This document shows positions 52,301-60,635 of a DNA stretch of 64,000 nucleotides, in pieces (position 1 is the stretch's first letter; every line of letters starts with the position of its first letter). Origin of the DNA: G963665925 sp963665925 (lineage in GTDB: Bacteria; Bacillota; Clostridia; Peptostreptococcales; Acidaminobacteraceae); NCBI GenBank assembly GCA_963665925.1, contig OY762511.1:2480001-2544000 (forward strand), in the 5' to 3' direction. Both the position numbers and the translations under genes were made by a program. Under the pieces are notes generated by a model, which searched no databases, was not told where the DNA came from, and saw only the letters and a list, made by a program, of their open reading frames with translations.

Positions 52301-53248
52301 ATGAGTACAGCTTATGACGTTGTGGTCATCGGAGCGGGTCCAGCAGGCCTTGCTGCGGGACTTTACGCAGCGAGAGCAAAAATGTCAGTATTGATCCTTG
52401 AAAAGGACAAGACAGGCGGACAAATTGTAACTACAGATGAGGTTGCAAACTACCCTGGCTCGATTCCAGAAGCTACAGGTCCAAGTCTGATTGCACGTAT
52501 GGTCGAGCAGTGTGAAGAATTTGGAGCAAAGACTGAAAGAGACGCAGTGGAAACACTTGAACTTGATGGTGACATTAAGGTGATTAAGACTGCAAGCGGT
52601 AAGGAAATTCAAGCTAAGACAGTAATTGTTGCAACTGGCGCTTCTCCAAGAAAACTGGATTGCCCAGGTGAAAAAGAGCTTACTGGTAAAGGTGTATCGT
52701 ACTGTGCTACATGCGACGCTGATTTCTTTACAGATCTTGAAATTTTCTGTATCGGTGGTGGCGATACTGCAGTTGAGGAAGCAATATTCCTGACTAAGTT
52801 TGCTAGAAAAGTTACTCTGGTTCACCGTCGCGATCAGCTTAGAGCTGCAAAATCAATTGTTGAAAAGGCTGAGAAAAATGAAAAGATCGATTTCATCTGG
52901 AACTCAGTTGTTAAAGAAATAAAAGGTGAAGGCATCGTTGAATCGATTGTCCTTCTAAACCGTGAAACGGGAGAAGAAACAGAGCATTTTGCTCATGAAG
53001 ATGATGGCACATTCGGTGTATTTGTCTTCGTAGGATATCTTCCGCAGACAAGCCTGTTCGAAGGCAAGCTTGAAATGGAAAACGGCTACATAGTAACTGA
53101 CCCTGATATGAAAACGGATGTTCCTGGTGTCTTTGCAGCAGGCGATGTACGTGTCAAGTCACTGCGTCAGGTAGTAACTGCGACTGCAGACGGTGCAATA
53201 GCGGCTGTACAAGCAGAAAAATACATTGAAGATAAATTCCACGCATAG
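52301..53248 (+). CDS. trxB: thioredoxin-disulfide reductase (glycine reductase associated)
   Basis: 315 residues, AGGAGGAAG site. FAD fold VVVIGAGPAGLAAGLYAARA, redox pair CATC (Cys135, Cys138), NADPH fold FCIGGGDTAVEEAIFL (lacking some of the usual Gly/Ser spacing), and C-terminal GVFAAGDVRVKSLRQVVTATADG. It reduces the operon-encoded thioredoxin, the electron donor for glycine reduction. Confidence 0.95.
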   Translation: MSTAYDVVVIGAGPAGLAAGLYAARAKMSVLILEKDKTGGQIVTTDEVANYPGSIPEATGPSLIARMVEQCEEFGAKTERDAVETLELDGDIKVIKTASGKEIQAKTVIVATGASPRKLDCPGEKELTGKGVSYCATCDADFFTDLEIFCIGGGDTAVEEAIFLTKFARKVTLVHRRDQLRAAKSIVEKAEKNEKIDFIWNSVVKEIKGEGIVESIVLLNRETGEETEHFAHEDDGTFGVFVFVGYLPQTSLFEGKLEMENGYIVTDPDMKTDVPGVFAAGDVRVKSLRQVVTATADGAIAAVQAEKYIEDKFHA

Positions 53249-53265
53249 TATAGGAGGTACCTAAT

Positions 53266-53580
53266 ATGATCGAATTGACTAAAGATAATTTTCAAGAAGA
53301 AGTACTAGACGCTTCTGGATTCGTACTGGTTGATTACTGGAGTGACGGCTGTGAGCCTTGTAAGGCGCTGATGCCTGATGTAATGGCACTATCAGAAGAG
53401 TTTACTTCTGTGAAGTTCGGAAAGCTGAATACTTCAAAAGCAAGAAGACTTGCTATTTCTCAGCGTGTACTAGGTCTGCCAACAATCATTCTTTACAAAG
53501 ATGGCGAAAAAGTGGGCGAAGTTACAAAAGACGACGCTAACAAAGACGGCATCAAAAAGATGATTGAAGCAAATATCTAA
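53266..53580 (+). CDS. trxA: thioredoxin with GCEPC active site
   Basis: 104 residues, AGGAGG site, 17 bases after trxB. Active site YWSDGCEPCKAL (Cys29 and Cys32), with CEPC in place of the common CGPC and Gly before it instead of Trp, as in other glycine-reductase-linked thioredoxins. The cis-Pro loop GLPTIILYKDG is present. It delivers electrons to the selenoprotein A disulfide/selenide. Confidence 0.95.
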   Translation: MIELTKDNFQEEVLDASGFVLVDYWSDGCEPCKALMPDVMALSEEFTSVKFGKLNTSKARRLAISQRVLGLPTIILYKDGEKVGEVTKDDANKDGIKKMIEANI

Positions 53581-53648
53581 TTAACTAAGTTGTCAACGTT
53601 TCATGCACAGCGTATGGAACTGTTACAATAAACCAGGAGGTGAACCCT

Positions 53649-54935
53649 TTGCGATTAGAACTTGGTGAAATCCTTATTAAGGATGTTCAGTTCGGCGATG
53701 CTTCCAAAGTGGAGAACGGCGTTCTGTATGTAAACAAGGATGAAGTCATCAAAATGGTTAGCGAAGACGACCACATCAAAAGTGTGTCGGTTGAACTTGC
53801 TAAACCGGGTGAATCAGTTAGAATCACGCCAGTAAAGGATGTCATCGAACCACGTGTGAAGGTCGATGGCAAAGGCGGTATTTTCCCAGGCGTAGTTTCA
53901 AAAGTTACTACAGTTGGTGAAGGCCGCACGCATGTGCTAAAAGGTGCTGCGGTTGTAACTTGCGGCAAAATCGTAGGTTTCCAAGAAGGAATCATTGATA
54001 TGCAAGGGCCTGGCGCAGAGTATACGCCATTCTCAAAGCTAAACAATGTATGCCTTGTAATCGAACCTGCTGATGGTCTTAAGCAGCCTGAGTATGAAGC
54101 TGCAGTGCGCAAGGCCGGTCTAAAGATTGCCACTTACTTTGGCGAGTTGGGCCGTGACGTTGAGCCTGATTCAGTTCAGACTTTTGAGACAAAGCCTATG
54201 TTTGAGCAGGCTGCAGAGTATCCTGAGCTACCTAAGGTAGGTTACGTGTACATGCTTCAAACGCAGGGACTTCTTCATGACACATACGTTTATGGTGTCG
54301 ATGCGAAGAAAATCGTTCCAACTGTACTTTATCCAACAGAAATCATGGATGGTGCAATCCTAAGCGGAAATTGTGTGTCCGCTTGTGATAAGAATACAAC
54401 TTATCATCACTTGAACAACCCTATTATCAAGAACCTTTATGCAAAGCATGGCAAAGAAATCAACTTCATGGGTGTTATCATCACAAATGAAAATGTTTAC
54501 CTTGCTGACAAAGAGCGTTCATCAAACTGGACTGCGAAGTTCACAAAATACCTAGGTCTTGACGGTGTTATCGTATCTCAGGAAGGCTTTGGAAATCCTG
54601 ATACGGACCTGATCATGAACTGTAAGAAGATTGAAGCGGAAGGTGTTAAGACAGTTATTGTTACTGACGAGTACGCTGGCCGTGACGGTTCTTCTCAATC
54701 GCTTGCCGATGCTGACCCTGCTGCAGATGCAGTTGTAACGGGTGGTAACGCAAACGAAGTGATTGTTCTACCTCCAATGGAAAAAGTTATTGGCATGCTA
54801 GACTATACAGATCGTATTGCTGGCGGCTTTGACGGATCCCTTAGACCAGATGGTAGTATCGAAGCTGAAATCCAGGTAATTACTGGAGCAACAAATGAGC
54901 TTGGTTTTAACAAACTGACAGCTCGTACTTTCTAA
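53649..54935 (+). CDS. grdE: glycine reductase component B proprotein (alpha/beta subunits)
   Basis: The TTG at 53649 lies 6-7 bases after AGGAGGTG and gives the standard GrdE N-terminus (LRLELGEILIKDVQFG). The in-frame GTG at 53640 overlaps that site. 428 residues. Self-cleavage at an Asn-Cys bond creates a pyruvoyl group that binds glycine as a Schiff base; here GNCVSACDKNTTYHHL has the Cys at residue 242, the position known in this family, which supports the start. It partners with GrdB. No selenocysteine in this subunit. Confidence 0.95.
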   Translation: MRLELGEILIKDVQFGDASKVENGVLYVNKDEVIKMVSEDDHIKSVSVELAKPGESVRITPVKDVIEPRVKVDGKGGIFPGVVSKVTTVGEGRTHVLKGAAVVTCGKIVGFQEGIIDMQGPGAEYTPFSKLNNVCLVIEPADGLKQPEYEAAVRKAGLKIATYFGELGRDVEPDSVQTFETKPMFEQAAEYPELPKVGYVYMLQTQGLLHDTYVYGVDAKKIVPTVLYPTEIMDGAILSGNCVSACDKNTTYHHLNNPIIKNLYAKHGKEINFMGVIITNENVYLADKERSSNWTAKFTKYLGLDGVIVSQEGFGNPDTDLIMNCKKIEAEGVKTVIVTDEYAGRDGSSQSLADADPAADAVVTGGNANEVIVLPPMEKVIGMLDYTDRIAGGFDGSLRPDGSIEAEIQVITGATNELGFNKLTARTF

Positions 54936-54960
54936 AATGTCTTTTTGTGTGTGAACAAAG

Positions 54961-55029
54961 ACGAACTGAACGTAAGACTGAACTGAACGTAAGAATGAAC
55001 TGATTATAAAGAACGAACTGATTGTAAGA
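54961..55029 (+). repeat. four tandem ~17-bp repeats between grdE and grdA
   Basis: Units 54961-54977, 54978-54994, 54995-55012 and 55013-55029 share GAACTGA-n2-GTAAGA with few changes. A small hairpin GTCTTT/AAAGAC (about 54939-54962) sits just before them. This is the untranslated spacer between grdE and grdA. Confidence 0.75.
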
Positions 55030-55076
55030 ACATGTGAACCTAGAAAATTTATGAATACGAAGAGAGGATGTCACGA

Positions 55077-55553
55077 ATGAATATTCTTGAAAACAAGAAA
55101 GTCATCATCATTGGTGACCGTGACGGCGTACCTGGTCAAGCGATCGAAGAGTGCGTTAAAACGGTTGCAAGTGCTGAGGTCGTGTACTCTGCTACAGAGT
55201 GCTTTGTCTGAACGGCTGCAGGCGCAATGGATCTAGAAAACCAAAATCGAGTAAAAAACCTTGCTGAAGAGCACGGTGCTGAAAATGTAGTTGTAATCTT
55301 TGGCGCAGCTGAAGCTGAGTCTGCTGGTCTTTCGGCAGAAACAGTAACTGCTGGTGACCCAACATTTGCTGGACCTCTTGCTGGTGTGGATCTTGGTCTT
55401 TCGACTTACCACGCTGTAGAGGAAGAATTCAAGAGCGCTGTTGATGCTGATGTATTTGAAGATCAAATCGGCATGATGGAAATGGTTCTTGAATGTGACG
55501 AAATCGCTGACGAGATGAAGAACATCCGTAGCGAATTCTGCAAGTACCTGTAA
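55077..55553 (+). CDS. grdA: glycine reductase selenoprotein A (UGA = selenocysteine)
   Basis: 158 residues when the in-frame TGA at 55209-55211 is read as selenocysteine (residue 45). The motif ECFVU with Cys42 and Sec45 is the redox site of GrdA. AGAGGATG precedes the ATG. The protein carries the carboxymethyl selenoether from component B to component C and is re-reduced by thioredoxin. The bases after the TGA can fold into a short hairpin as needed for SelB. Without recoding, the gene would appear truncated. Confidence 0.96.
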
Positions 55554-55600
55554 TACCTAAGAATTACAAAACATTTCACTAAAAAACTCGATTAAAATTT

Positions 55601-55803
55601 TCAGACATTGCATTACGAGGCACGGGTCGTGCTTCAAACCGCTGACCAGACATCAGCACAAAATCATAGCATTAAAATTTAAGACAAAACGAAAGTTTCG
55701 ATATTATTATCTTCGGTCCTGTTCGATTAGGACAGTACGACTAAAAACAAAGTCCGAAGGGAGGGATCCTCGTCTGTCTATGGAAAATCCATTAGACTAG
55801 AGG
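55601..55803 (+). promoter_or_regulatory. structured grdA-grdB intergenic leader, hairpin masking the grdB ribosome site
   Basis: Three elements: GAGGCACG/CGTGCTTC hairpin (55617-55635); CTTCGG/CCGAAG closing an inner TCCT/AGGA stem (about 55711-55759); and GTCTATGGA/TCCATTAGAC (55776-55797), extended by CCTC (55768-55771) pairing with GAGG (55800-55803). The last GAGG is the only ribosome site for grdB at correct distance, so the hairpin could limit grdB translation. Confidence 0.5.
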
Positions 55804-55809
55804 CTAGAT

Positions 55810-57117
55810 ATGAGCATAAAAGTTGTGCATTATATCAACCAATTCTTTGCAGGTATCGGTGGCGAAGAAAAGGCAGATATTAAACCAGAAGCTCGCGACG
55901 GATTTGTCGGTCCGGGTATGGCGCTAAATAAAGCGCTTCCAGAAGAAATGGAGATTGTCGGTACAATTATTTGTGGTGACTCTTACTTCAACGAAAACCT
56001 TGAGGAAGCAAAAACTGAAATCCTTGAGATGGTAAAAAAATACGAGCCAGATATGTTTATCGCAGGTCCTGCATTTAACGCGGGTCGTTACGGTGCTGCA
56101 TGTGGTTCTATCGCTAAGCACGTTCAAGATGCGCTGGATATACCAGTTGTTACAGCAATGTACGAAGAGAACCCTGGTGTGGATATGTTCCGCAAGGATC
56201 TTTACATTGTACAAACAGGCAACTCTGCTGCAGCAATGCGTAAAGCGGTTCCTGCACTTGCAAAGTTTGCTGTTAAGCTTGCAAATGGTGAAGAAATCGG
56301 CACGCCTGCCGAAGAGGGATACCATGCACGCGGTCTTCGCAAGAACATTTTCGTTGAGAAAATCGGTGCAGAGCGTGCGGTTGAAATGCTTGCTGCCAAG
56401 CTGACTGGCAAAGAGTTTGTTACTGAATACCCAATGCCTGAGTTTGATAATGTTGCTCCAGGAGCAGCAATCAAAGATATGTCAAAAGCAAAAATTGCTC
56501 TAGTTACATCAGGTGGCGTGGTACCTAAGAATAACCCAGATCATATTGAGTCTTCATCTGCTTCCAAATATGGCAAGTATGACATCGAGGGCGTAATGGA
56601 TCTGACAGAAGCTACTTACGAGACTGCTCACGGCGGTTACGATCCAATCTACTGTAATGAAGATCCGGATAACGTACTTCCTGTTGACGTACTTCGCGAT
56701 ATGGAGAAGGAAGGCCGCATTGGCGAGCTTTACAGATACTTCTACACAACTACTGGTAATGGTACGTCAGTAAAGAACTCAAAGGCGTTTGCAACTGAGT
56801 TCGCCCAAGACTTCATTAACGATGGTGTGGATGCTGTTATTCTAACCTCTACATGAGGTACCTGTACTCGTTGCGGTGCAACGATGGTTAAAGCAATTGA
56901 AGCAACTGGTATTCCAGTAGTTCATATTTGTACAGTAGTACCTATCTCACTGACAGTTGGTGCGAATAGAATCGTTCCTGCGATTGCTATTCCTCATCCA
57001 CTGGGTAACCCTGCTCTAGAGGCGGCTGAAGAGAAAAAGCTGCGTCGAAGTATCGTTGAAAAAGCGCTTGTAGCTCTTGAAACGGAAGTTGATGAGCAAA
57101 CAGTATTTGAAGGTTAA
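55810..57117 (+). CDS. grdB: glycine reductase component B gamma subunit, selenoprotein (UGA = selenocysteine)
   Basis: 435 residues with the TGA at 56854-56856 read as selenocysteine (residue 349) in TSTUGTCTRCGAT. Features: FFAGIGGEEKAD near the N-terminus, ICGDSYFNEN, PAFNAGRYGAACG and AMYEENPGVDMFRKD. The Sec residue attacks the glycine Schiff base on GrdE and leaves carboxymethyl-selenoprotein for transfer to GrdA. The start has only a modest AGAGG site that may be masked in a hairpin. Downstream Cys pair CTRC follows the Sec. Confidence 0.96.
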
Positions 57118-57124
57118 TTCACAG

Positions 57125-57157
57125 GGGAAGGGGCGCTCGGTCGCCTCTCCCTTTTTT
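57125..57157 (+). terminator. terminator-like hairpin between grdB and grdC
   Basis: GGGAAGGGGCG (57125-57135) pairs with CGCCTCTCCC (57142-57151) with one bulge and is followed by six T residues. No new promoter is obvious before grdC, so it probably allows partial read-through and sets the ratio of component C to components A and B. Confidence 0.65.
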
Positions 57158-57181
57158 AAAAGATAATTGGAGGTGTAAGGA

Positions 57182-58720
57182 ATGAATCATGCAGTTGTTA
57201 AAGCAGCAGGCTACGTTCTGGTTCATACGCCGGACATGATTCTTCACAACGGTACTACACAGACTGTTGAGAAACTAACAAATCCGGACTCGGAATACCT
57301 GAAAAAAGTGCCTGAGCACTTGAGAACCTTTGAAGAGGTTGTTAATTACGGACCAAATCAAACTTACATTGGCAATATGACACCATCTGAACTTGACGCT
57401 CTTGGAATGCCATGGGTTGGCAAAGATGTTCCGGGTGCAGACCGTTATGGTCGTTTTGGCGAAATCATGCCGCAGATTGAGTTCATTGGTCTGCTTAAAA
57501 TGTCAGATGTATTCGACCTTGTTCAGCTTGAGGAAGGTTTCAGCAAGAAAGTTCATGAAGCATACAGTGGGCATAAGCTGGCAACAGAGGCTGAGCTGAA
57601 GAGGCTCGAAGGCGGGGCGACACTTACTCATATTGAAGACCTCGTTCAAAATCATCACGCAGAAGCAATTTACCATGAAGGACAGCTTATAGGCTGTGTT
57701 AAAAAGGCGCATGACGTTGACGTAAACCTGAACGCACATGTTATGTACGAAAACCTTGTTGTCAAGGCCTCTGGCGTACTTGCATTCAAGCATCTGCTTG
57801 CATGCAACGATATTGATGCGTCAGTCGTTGATTACGTTATTGAGTGTTCTGAAGAAGCTTGTGGCGATATGAACCAGCGTGGCGGCGGTAACTTTGCAAA
57901 GTCAATCGCTGAAATGGTTGGCGCAGTCAATGCAACAGGCTCTGACACGAGAGGATTCTGTGCAGCGCCTACACATGCGCTGATTAATGCAGCATCACTT
58001 GTAAAGGCTGGAACTTACGATAACGTGGTAATCGTTGCAGGTGGTGCTACAGCAAAGCTGGGCATGAACGGCAAGGATCATGTGAAAAAAGAGCTTCCAA
58101 TTCTTGAAGACGTTCTTGGCGGATTTGCAATTCTTATCAGCAAGAATGACGGTGTGAATCCAGTTATCAGAACGGATCTTGTAGGACGCCATACAGTAGG
58201 TACAGGCTCGTCTCCACAGGCAGTAATCAATTCGCTGATCACAGCGCCGCTTGATAAAGCTGGACTGAAAATCACAGATGTTGATACATTCTCAGTGGAA
58301 ATGCAGAACCCTGATGTTACAAAGCCAGCAGGCGCAGGCAATGTAGCTGAGGCAAACTATAAGATGATCGGTGCAATCGGCGTTAAGCGCGGTGAAATCG
58401 AAAAGAAAGAAATGAAATCATTTGTTGAGCAGATCGGCATGCCAGGCTGGGCACCAACGCAAGGTCATATTCCTTCAGGTGTTCCTTATCTTGGTTTCGC
58501 AATCGATGAACTCTCAACAGGAAGCAAGAATAGAGCAATGATCGTTGGTAAGGGATCGCTATTCCTAGGTCGAATGACTAACCTGTTTGACGGTGTTTCT
58601 GTAATTCTTGAGAGAAACCCAGGTAAGGTTGAAGAAGCTGGTTCAGTTTCTAAGGAAGAAATCAATTCAATGATCGCTGAGGCTATGCGTGGTTTTGCAC
58701 AGCATTTGCTGAGCGAATAA
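57182..58720 (+). CDS. grdC: glycine reductase component C beta subunit
   Basis: 512 residues, GGAGGTG site. Thiolase/FabH-like fold: VIECSEEACGDMNQRGGGNFA holds the active Cys region, AAPTHALINAASLVKAGTYDNVVIVAGGATAKLG follows, and GTGSSPQAVIN and late GWAPTQGHIPSGVPY are GrdC signatures. With GrdD it reduces the selenoether to an acetyl thioester and releases acetyl phosphate. Confidence 0.95.
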   Translation: MNHAVVKAAGYVLVHTPDMILHNGTTQTVEKLTNPDSEYLKKVPEHLRTFEEVVNYGPNQTYIGNMTPSELDALGMPWVGKDVPGADRYGRFGEIMPQIEFIGLLKMSDVFDLVQLEEGFSKKVHEAYSGHKLATEAELKRLEGGATLTHIEDLVQNHHAEAIYHEGQLIGCVKKAHDVDVNLNAHVMYENLVVKASGVLAFKHLLACNDIDASVVDYVIECSEEACGDMNQRGGGNFAKSIAEMVGAVNATGSDTRGFCAAPTHALINAASLVKAGTYDNVVIVAGGATAKLGMNGKDHVKKELPILEDVLGGFAILISKNDGVNPVIRTDLVGRHTVGTGSSPQAVINSLITAPLDKAGLKITDVDTFSVEMQNPDVTKPAGAGNVAEANYKMIGAIGVKRGEIEKKEMKSFVEQIGMPGWAPTQGHIPSGVPYLGFAIDELSTGSKNRAMIVGKGSLFLGRMTNLFDGVSVILERNPGKVEEAGSVSKEEINSMIAEAMRGFAQHLLSE

Positions 58721-58732
58721 AGGAGTGAAACC

Positions 58733-59917
58733 ATGTCAGAGAATACAGCTGTGAAGAAAATTCTAGGGAGTGCTTTCCTTGAAATAGCGACTGCAATTGA
58801 AACTGGACAGTTCGGCAGCCGTATCAAGGTTGGTATTACTACCCTTGGAAGTGAACATGGAACGGATAACCTTGTTAAAGGTGCTGAACTTGCAGCGAAA
58901 GACGGCAGCTTTGATATCGTCCTGATTGGGCCTAAAGTGGAGACTGACCTTGAGGTTGTTGAAGCGAATACGGAAGATGAGGCACACAAAAAGATGGAAG
59001 AGCTGTTGGACAGTGACTACATCAAGGCTTGTGTGACAATGCACTACAACTTCCCAATCGGGGTATCGACTGTTGGCAGAGTTGTGACACCTGCAATGGG
59101 TAAGGACATGTTCATTGCTACGACTACGGGAACATCGGCAACATCACGTTCAGAAGCCATGCTGAAGAATGCTCTATACGGTATTTCTACTGCAAAGGCC
59201 ATGGGTGTTAAAGACCCTACGGTAGGTATTTTGAATGTAGACAATGCCCGTGGTGTAGAACGTGCGCTTAGACAGCTTGACGAAAATGGCTACAAAATCA
59301 ATTTCGGCGAGTCTGGAAGAGCTGACGGCGGTTCAGTCATGAGAGGTAACGATCTTCTGATGGGATCAGTTGACGTGATGGTTACAGACACCCTCACAGG
59401 CAATATTCTTATGAAGATGTTCTCTTCTTATGCAACAGGCGGTTCTTACGAAGCGACAGGCTTCGGTTACGGACCAGGTATTGGCTTCGATTATGACAGA
59501 GCCATTCTGATTCTTTCACGTGCATCAGGTGTACCCGTTGTTGCGAACGCATTGAGATATGCGGCACAGCTCGCAAAAGGGGACCTGCGCAATGTGGTTA
59601 AGTCAGAATATGAAAAAGTTAAGGCTGCGGGCCTTGATGCTGTTGTAGCAAGTCTGGCACCGAAAAAGGAATCAAGCGCTTCTGAAGGAACGCCAGTAAC
59701 GGCACCTCCTAAAGAAGTTGTAACTGGCTCGATTTCAGGTATAGATATTATGGATCTTGAAGACGCAGTTGAAAAGCTATGGCGTTCAGGTATCTATGCA
59801 GAAAGTGGCATGGGCTGTACAGGTCCAATTGTCATGGTAAGCGAAGCCAAAGAGCAAGAAGCAATAAAAGTCCTCGCAGAAGCAGGATTTGTAGCTAAGG
59901 AGGCTGCACCTTGTTAA
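58733..59917 (+). CDS. grdD: glycine reductase component C alpha subunit
   Basis: 394 residues, AGGAGTG site, 12 bases after grdC. PlsX/phosphotransacetylase-like: GITTLGSEHGTDNLVKGAELA, VRALRQLDENG-like VERALRQLDENGYKINF, DVMVTDTLTGNILMKMFSS. The C-terminal ~80 residues (after a Pro/Ser-rich linker near 310) end SGMGCTGPIVMVSEAKEQEA with a Cys that is part of the catalytic site. Final gene of the operon. Confidence 0.95.
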   Translation: MSENTAVKKILGSAFLEIATAIETGQFGSRIKVGITTLGSEHGTDNLVKGAELAAKDGSFDIVLIGPKVETDLEVVEANTEDEAHKKMEELLDSDYIKACVTMHYNFPIGVSTVGRVVTPAMGKDMFIATTTGTSATSRSEAMLKNALYGISTAKAMGVKDPTVGILNVDNARGVERALRQLDENGYKINFGESGRADGGSVMRGNDLLMGSVDVMVTDTLTGNILMKMFSSYATGGSYEATGFGYGPGIGFDYDRAILILSRASGVPVVANALRYAAQLAKGDLRNVVKSEYEKVKAAGLDAVVASLAPKKESSASEGTPVTAPPKEVVTGSISGIDIMDLEDAVEKLWRSGIYAESGMGCTGPIVMVSEAKEQEAIKVLAEAGFVAKEAAPC

Positions 59918-59948
59918 ACCAGTAACACCAATGACGCAAGATGTTTTC

Positions 59949-59975
59949 AGACCCCTGAAAAGGGGTCTTCTTTTT
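59949..59975 (+). terminator. intrinsic terminator of the grd operon
   Basis: AGACCCCT (59949-59956) and AGGGGTCT (59961-59968) with a GAAA loop and TCTTTTT behind. Confidence 0.9.
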
Positions 59976-59996
59976 GCGGAAAGGGCAAAGAAATGC

Positions 59997-60058
59997 AGTC
60001 AGAAGAAAGAGGGACCTATTCGAATGTAATTCGAAATAGGTCCCTCTTTCTTCTGACT
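59997..60058. repeat. long inverted repeat (about 29-bp stem)
   Basis: The two arms, beginning AGTCAGAAGAAAGAGGGACC at 59997 and ending with its complement at 60058, pair over about 29 bases with a single-base bulge and a tiny loop near 60027. No T-run follows, so it is not a simple terminator. Its right half is included in the direct repeat that starts at 60013. Confidence 0.85.
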
Positions 60059-60110
60059 ATATGGCGCGCCAAGCGACATGAGCGATCGCAGATTGCTCTG
60101 GCATTTCTGA
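60013..60110 (+). repeat. direct repeat, copy 1 (98 bp)
   Basis: Bases 60013-60110 recur without change at 60196-60293. The unit has an inverted-repeat half (GACCTATTCGAATG...ATAGGTC) and a GC-rich half with TATGGCGCGCC, AAGCGAC and a small stem GAGCGAT/ATTGCTC. Copy 1 is preceded by the full inverted-repeat arm. Confidence 0.9.
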
Positions 60111-60121
60111 TTAAAAAGTAT

Positions 60122-60190
60122 GATAGAGTGGCGCGACTAGCGACCAGAGCAACCGTAGGTTGCACGGTGCTGTTCAATGGAGCTAATTAG
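60122..60190 (+). repeat. diverged relative of the 98-bp repeat between the two copies
   Basis: GTGGCGCGACTAGCGACCAG and the hairpin GAGCAACC-GTA-GGTTGC resemble, with changes, TATGGCGCGCCAAGCGACAT and GAGCGATCGCAGATTGCTC of the flanking copies. It is probably an older member of the same repeat family. Confidence 0.5.
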
Positions 60191-60195
60191 TAGAA

Positions 60196-60293
60196 GACCT
60201 ATTCGAATGTAATTCGAAATAGGTCCCTCTTTCTTCTGACTATATGGCGCGCCAAGCGACATGAGCGATCGCAGATTGCTCTGGCATTTCTGA
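60196..60293 (+). repeat. direct repeat, copy 2 (98 bp)
   Basis: Identical to copy 1 (offset 183 bases). It lacks the leading AGTCAGAAGAAAGAG arm, so its hairpin is shorter. The remaining stretch to the promoter at 60563 is AT-rich and shows no gene. Confidence 0.9.
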
Positions 60294-60562
60294 CAAATAA
60301 TAGGCTAGAAGTGCCAATGGGATCAGAGGCTGAATTATACATCATTTTACATTTTTTGTAGTCCTTTTAATGAAATAATATGCAAGATATTTTCGAAATA
60401 CTCTGACTTTAGTTAATGTTTTACGTGTTCAAAAACGTTTAGAATCATGAAAAAACAATCGAAAATCGTAGTTAAATCAAGGTGTTTAGAGGTGCGAACT
60501 GTTTTAAATATTTAGACAAATAACAGTGTGGTTACAGATGCTCCTAAATGCATAATTATATA

Positions 60563-60591
60563 TTGTGTTTTTATTGTTCACTCCATATAAT
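60563..60591 (+). promoter_or_regulatory. sigma-A promoter of the repetitive lipoprotein
   Basis: TTGTGT (60563-60568), 17 bases, TATAAT (60586-60591), 45 bases before the start. Confidence 0.65.
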
Positions 60592-60635
60592 AGCATTTGT
60601 GGCTAAGACACAATGGAGTTTTTAGGAGGAGAAAA

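Noticed and set aside
54961..55029. CRISPR-like tandem array
   Set aside because: The units are contiguous and only 17-18 bases with no spacers.
55227..55553. Separate short gene beginning inside grdA (and likewise 56884-57117 inside grdB)
   Set aside because: These are the parts downstream of the selenocysteine TGA codons, continuous in frame with the family-length proteins.
55619..55632. Sigma-54-like GG-N10-GC sequence upstream of grdB
   Set aside because: Only the GG and GC fit; the TGG and TTGC context is poor and the bases are explained by the GAGGCACG/CGTGCTTC hairpin in the leader.
59993..60190. 65-codon open frame over the intergenic repeats
   Set aside because: It runs through the inverted repeat and repeat copies, has no ribosome site and reads as chance coding in repeat DNA.
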